Below are positions 5,083-7,535 of a DNA stretch of 7,535 nt, one piece after another (positions within the stretch are counted from its first letter, which is position 1; each line of letters opens with the position of its first letter). Where the stretch lies: the NCBI GenBank assembly GCA_003105285.1, contig PQAN01000425.1, forward strand, positions 1-7,535, read 5' to 3'. Origin of the DNA: Methylocystaceae bacterium (GTDB taxonomy: Bacteria; Pseudomonadota; Alphaproteobacteria; Rhizobiales; Beijerinckiaceae). A program made the translations under genes and the position numbers. The notes beneath the pieces are model-generated. The model did no database searches, was not told the DNA's origin, and worked only from the letters and a program-made list of their open reading frames with translations.

Positions 5083-6056
5083 GGGAGCCTTTCTCGGCTT
5101 TCTTCGCATCCGCGCGTCCTCTCGCCGGCGAGAGCGTCGTCCTCGCCTCTCCCTTCGCGCCTTCGTCTCCGGCGCCGATTCGCTTCAGGCCGCAGGCAGC
5201 CGCGGCCTCGCGCAGATCCGGCGCGCCTCGCGGTCGTTTCCAAAGCATCGCCGCTCTGGCTGCTCTTCCCGGCGCGGGGCTCTTCCTGACGACGGCGCTG
5301 TTCGCGGCGGTCGGTCTGACAGGGGCCGTGCAGAACGGGGGCTATGCGGAATTCGCCGCAGCCCATGGCGCGCCGCGCGACGTCGCAGCGCGCGCGCTGG
5401 GCTTTTCGATCGAGGCGGTCACCATCACCGGGCAGAGCGAGCTGCGCGAAGCCGAGGTGCTCGCGGCCTCCGGCGTCGGTCCCGCCAATTCGCTTCCCTT
5501 TCTCGACGCCGAGGCGGTTCGCAAACGTCTGCTCGCCATGCCGCTCGTCGAAAGCGCGCGCGTTCTGAAGCTCTATCCCGATCGCCTCGTCATCGCGCTC
5601 GAGGAGCGCAGGCCTTTCGCGCTGTGGCAGCGCGACGGGCGTCTCTCGGTCGTGTCCGCCGACGGCACGGTCATCGACGAATTGCGCGACGATCGATTCG
5701 TCGGCCTGCCCTTCGTCGTCGGCGAGGGCGCCGAGAAGAGGCTCGCGGAATATATTCGGCTGCTCGAGGCGGCAGGAGATCTGAAGTCTCGCGTCAAAGC
5801 CGGGATACTCGTCTCCGGCCGACGCTGGACGCTCAATATGACGAACGGCGTCGCCGTCAAGCTGCCGGAGCAGGATGCGGAAGGCGCGCTGGCGATGCTG
5901 CTGCGTCTCCAGCGCGAAGCCCGGATTCTCGACAAGGATATTCTCTCGGTCGATCTGCGCATCCCCGGGCGCGTCGCGGTGCGCCTGACCGAGGAGGGCG
6001 TCGCCAGCCGCGCGGCGACGCTCGCCCGCAAAAGTCACAAGGGCGGCCAGATATGA
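5049..6056 (+). CDS. ftsQ: Cell division protein FtsQ
   Basis: FtsQ is the single-pass inner-membrane divisome protein that bridges early and late division proteins through FtsB/FtsL. It has 335 residues: a long basic, Ala/Pro-rich cytoplasmic tail (1-66), one membrane segment (about 67-93), a POTRA domain beginning FSIEAVTITGQSEL (119-132) and running through LYPDRLVIALEERRPFALW (175-193), and a beta-rich FtsQ/DivIB domain with WQRDGRLSVVSADGTVID (193-210) to about 312. The long N-terminal tail is common in alphaproteobacterial FtsQ. The ATG at 5049 lies inside ddl, a 34-base overlap. No clear Shine-Dalgarno stands before it and no later ATG is usable, so the start is likely but not certain. 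The stop overlaps the ftsA ATG as ATGA. Confidence 0.92.
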   Translation: MDGGRRVLRSLREPFSAFFASARPLAGESVVLASPFAPSSPAPIRFRPQAAAASRRSGAPRGRFQSIAALAALPGAGLFLTTALFAAVGLTGAVQNGGYAEFAAAHGAPRDVAARALGFSIEAVTITGQSELREAEVLAASGVGPANSLPFLDAEAVRKRLLAMPLVESARVLKLYPDRLVIALEERRPFALWQRDGRLSVVSADGTVIDELRDDRFVGLPFVVGEGAEKRLAEYIRLLEAAGDLKSRVKAGILVSGRRWTLNMTNGVAVKLPEQDAEGALAMLLRLQREARILDKDILSVDLRIPGRVAVRLTEEGVASRAATLARKSHKGGQI

Positions 6057-7369
6057 AAAATCATTCGTTCCCGCCTCGCATGAAGCAGCTCGCCGCGCGC
6101 CGCAGCGCGACGATGGCCGTGCTCGACGTCGGAACCTCGAAGATCGCCTGTCTGATCGCAAGGCTGACGCCGATCGGCGATGAAGCGGCGGGGCGCGGAC
6201 GAACGCATCACGCCCGCGTGCTCGGCATCGGCCATCAACGCTCGCGCGGCGTGAAGGCCGGTCAGATCGTCGATATGGAGGAGGCCGAGAGCGCCATCCG
6301 CCAGACGGTCGACGCCGCCGAGCGCATGGCCAAGACACAGGTCGACGGCGTCATCGTCGCGGCGTCCGGCGGAAGGCTGGCGTCGCAGCATTTCACCGCC
6401 AAGACCCGTATCGGCAAAGGGGCCGTCGCGGCTTCCGACGTGCACCGCGTCCTGGAGGCGTCGGCGACGCATGCGATGCATCGCGGCCGCGTCGTGGTGC
6501 ATTCGCTGCCGACGAGTTTTTCGCTGGACGGCGTCGGCGGCATTCGCGAGCCCAAGAGCATGGTGGGCTCCGAGCTCGGCGTCGATCTGCATGTCGCGAG
6601 CTGCGATCAGGCGGCGATGCGCAATCTTCTTCTCGCCGTCGAGCGCGGCCATCTCGGCATCGAGGCGGTCGCCGCCGCGCCTTATGTGGCGGGGCTGTCC
6701 GTGCTCGAAGCGGATGAAGCGGAGCTCGGCGCGATCGTCATCGACATGGGCGCGGGCGTCACCTCGCTCGCCGTCTTCGCCGGCGGCGTGCTCGTGCATG
6801 TCGACGCGGTGACGCTCGGCGGCAATCACGTCACCATGGACATCGCCCGCGGCCTCGACTGCAGGCTCATCGACGCCGAGCGTTTGAAGACGCTCTATGG
6901 CGCGGCGATTTCGTCGCCGTCCGACGAGCGCGAGACGGTCGCTTTCGATCATGTCGGCGAGAGCGGCGAATATCCGGCGCATGCGCCGAAATCGCATCTC
7001 GTGCGCATCATCCGGCCGCGCATCGAGGAGACGCTGGAGTTCCTGCGCGATCGGCTCGCGGCCTCCGGCTATCCCGCCCATGCGGGACGGCGCATCGTGC
7101 TGACCGGCGGCGGCTGTCTGCTCACCGGAGCGCCGGAGGCCGCGAGGCGCATTCTCGGCGGGCAGGTGCGCGTCGGACGTCCGGCGGGCATCGCCGGCCT
7201 TCCGGAATCGGCCAAGAGCCCGGCCTTCGCGGCGGCTGTCGGATTGCTCGTCTATCCGCAATTCGCGGGGCGCGAATATTTCGAGCCCGGCCACGAGGCG
7301 CCGGCGCGAGCGACCGGAACCAACGGTTACATGTCGCGTGTCGGACAATGGCTGAAAGAGAGTTTTTAG
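6053..7369 (+). CDS. ftsA: Cell division protein FtsA
   Basis: FtsA is the actin-like ATPase that tethers FtsZ filaments to the membrane and recruits later divisome proteins. The 438 residues show the actin fold signatures: phosphate-1 AVLDVGTSKIACL (22-34), the 1C subdomain inserted at about 85-165 in place of actin's 1B, phosphate-2 IVIDMGAGVTSLAVF (228-242), and the adenosine motif IVLTGGGCLLTGA (348-360). The C-terminal GYMSRVGQWLKESF (425-438) is the amphipathic membrane-targeting helix, joined by a short Pro/Ala linker. The ATG at 6053 has AAGGG at 6039-6043, nine bases upstream, and overlaps the ftsQ stop (ATGA), indicating coupling. An ATG at 6080 is a possible internal alternative. 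It is intact and of usual family length. Confidence 0.95.
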   Translation: MKNHSFPPRMKQLAARRSATMAVLDVGTSKIACLIARLTPIGDEAAGRGRTHHARVLGIGHQRSRGVKAGQIVDMEEAESAIRQTVDAAERMAKTQVDGVIVAASGGRLASQHFTAKTRIGKGAVAASDVHRVLEASATHAMHRGRVVVHSLPTSFSLDGVGGIREPKSMVGSELGVDLHVASCDQAAMRNLLLAVERGHLGIEAVAAAPYVAGLSVLEADEAELGAIVIDMGAGVTSLAVFAGGVLVHVDAVTLGGNHVTMDIARGLDCRLIDAERLKTLYGAAISSPSDERETVAFDHVGESGEYPAHAPKSHLVRIIRPRIEETLEFLRDRLAASGYPAHAGRRIVLTGGGCLLTGAPEAARRILGGQVRVGRPAGIAGLPESAKSPAFAAAVGLLVYPQFAGREYFEPGHEAPARATGTNGYMSRVGQWLKESF

Positions 7370-7470
7370 CGAGAATCTAAGAACGAACGAGAGCGACGCA
7401 CCCGGCGGCGAAGCGCTCGATCAGGAACAGCGGACGCCGAGTTGCATTCAATTAGTCGAGAGGCCTGGCA
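7370..7470 (+). other. ftsA-ftsZ spacer with ftsZ ribosome binding site
   Basis: This is the only gap in the ddl-ftsQ-ftsA-ftsZ run, where the other junctions overlap. It ends with a strong Shine-Dalgarno GAGAGG (7458-7463), seven bases before the ftsZ ATG. No convincing hairpin-plus-T-run terminator is visible. A spacer of this size could hold an extra ftsZ promoter, as is common for ftsZ, but no clear -35/-10 pair is seen by eye. Confidence 0.45.
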
Positions 7471-7535
7471 ATGACGATCAATCTCAAAGCTCCCGAACTT
7501 CGGGAATTGAAGCCCCGCATCCTGGTGTGCGGCGT
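7471..7535 (+). CDS. ftsZ: Cell division protein FtsZ, N-terminal start
   Basis: Only the first 21 complete codons are in the window. They read MTINLKAPELRELKPRIL followed by VCG, close to the standard alphaproteobacterial FtsZ N-terminus, where a short tail and the KPRI strand lead into the GVGGAGGNA nucleotide-binding loop that would begin just past the window end. FtsZ is the tubulin-like GTPase that forms the division ring. Position after ftsA and a strong GAGAGG site seven bases upstream support the start. The strand residue before the loop is Cys (VCG) where many homologues have Phe; this looks like ordinary variation. Confidence 0.9.
   Translation, partial: MTINLKAPELRELKPRILVCG

Noticed and set aside
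4872..6338. 488-codon minus-strand open frame across ddl, ftsQ and ftsA
   Set aside because: It spans three confident genes in antisense and its translation is low-complexity Arg/Ala-rich sequence without family resemblance.
6035..7348. Long minus-strand open frame opposite ftsA
   Set aside because: It lies antisense to a clear FtsA with full family motifs. Its translation is rich in Arg/His/Asp/Ala with no recognisable domain, as expected for a shadow frame in GC-rich DNA.
1..7535. CRISPR arrays, tRNA or rRNA genes, transposase genes and insertion-sequence ends
   Set aside because: No spaced direct repeats, cloverleaf sequence, rRNA-like stretch or transposase frame was found on reading either strand. 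No clear target-site duplications flank the two inserted modules.

Overview
The window is a high-GC stretch of an alphaproteobacterial division and cell wall (dcw) cluster. Gene order (murC, murB, ddlB, ftsQ, ftsA, ftsZ) and the protein sequences point to a Hyphomicrobiales (Rhizobiales)-type genome, possibly a Methylocystis/Methylosinus-like methylotroph. The genus is only an impression and cannot be settled from this window.

Layout: (1) 1-275 is the 3' end of murC. (2) 272-743, on the minus strand, is a two-gene module, DUF4160 followed by DUF2442. Its last stop codon interlocks with the murC stop in a single TTAA. (3) 744-1027 is a non-coding divergent spacer that must hold the promoters for both directions. 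(4) 1028-1948 is murB, joined by an ATGA overlap to a polytopic membrane protein with GT-C-like features (1945-3507). (5) 3556-4162 is an AbrB/MazE-type antitoxin and a MazF/PemK-type toxin. The toxin stop codon overlaps the ddl start codon as ATGA. (6) ddlB (4159-5082), ftsQ (5049-6056) and ftsA (6053-7369) are tightly packed with overlapping ends. (7) After a 101-base gap, ftsZ begins at 7471 and runs off the window.

How the genes fit together: MurB and MurC make and extend UDP-MurNAc in the cytoplasm. Ddl supplies the D-Ala-D-Ala that ends the stem peptide. FtsQ, FtsA and FtsZ build the divisome. The core genes look intact (murC and ftsZ are cut only by the window ends), with recognisable catalytic or structural motifs.

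What is unusual is the accessory content. Two separate small two-gene modules sit in the cluster: a recognisable MazEF-type toxin-antitoxin pair and a DUF4160/DUF2442 pair that I consider a candidate toxin-antitoxin system. They bracket murB and an unassigned membrane protein. Both fit base-tight against essential genes. The reversed module should break any murC-murB read-through operon, and the mazEF pair appears translationally coupled to ddl. I saw no CRISPR array, tRNA, rRNA, transposase or insertion-sequence ends.
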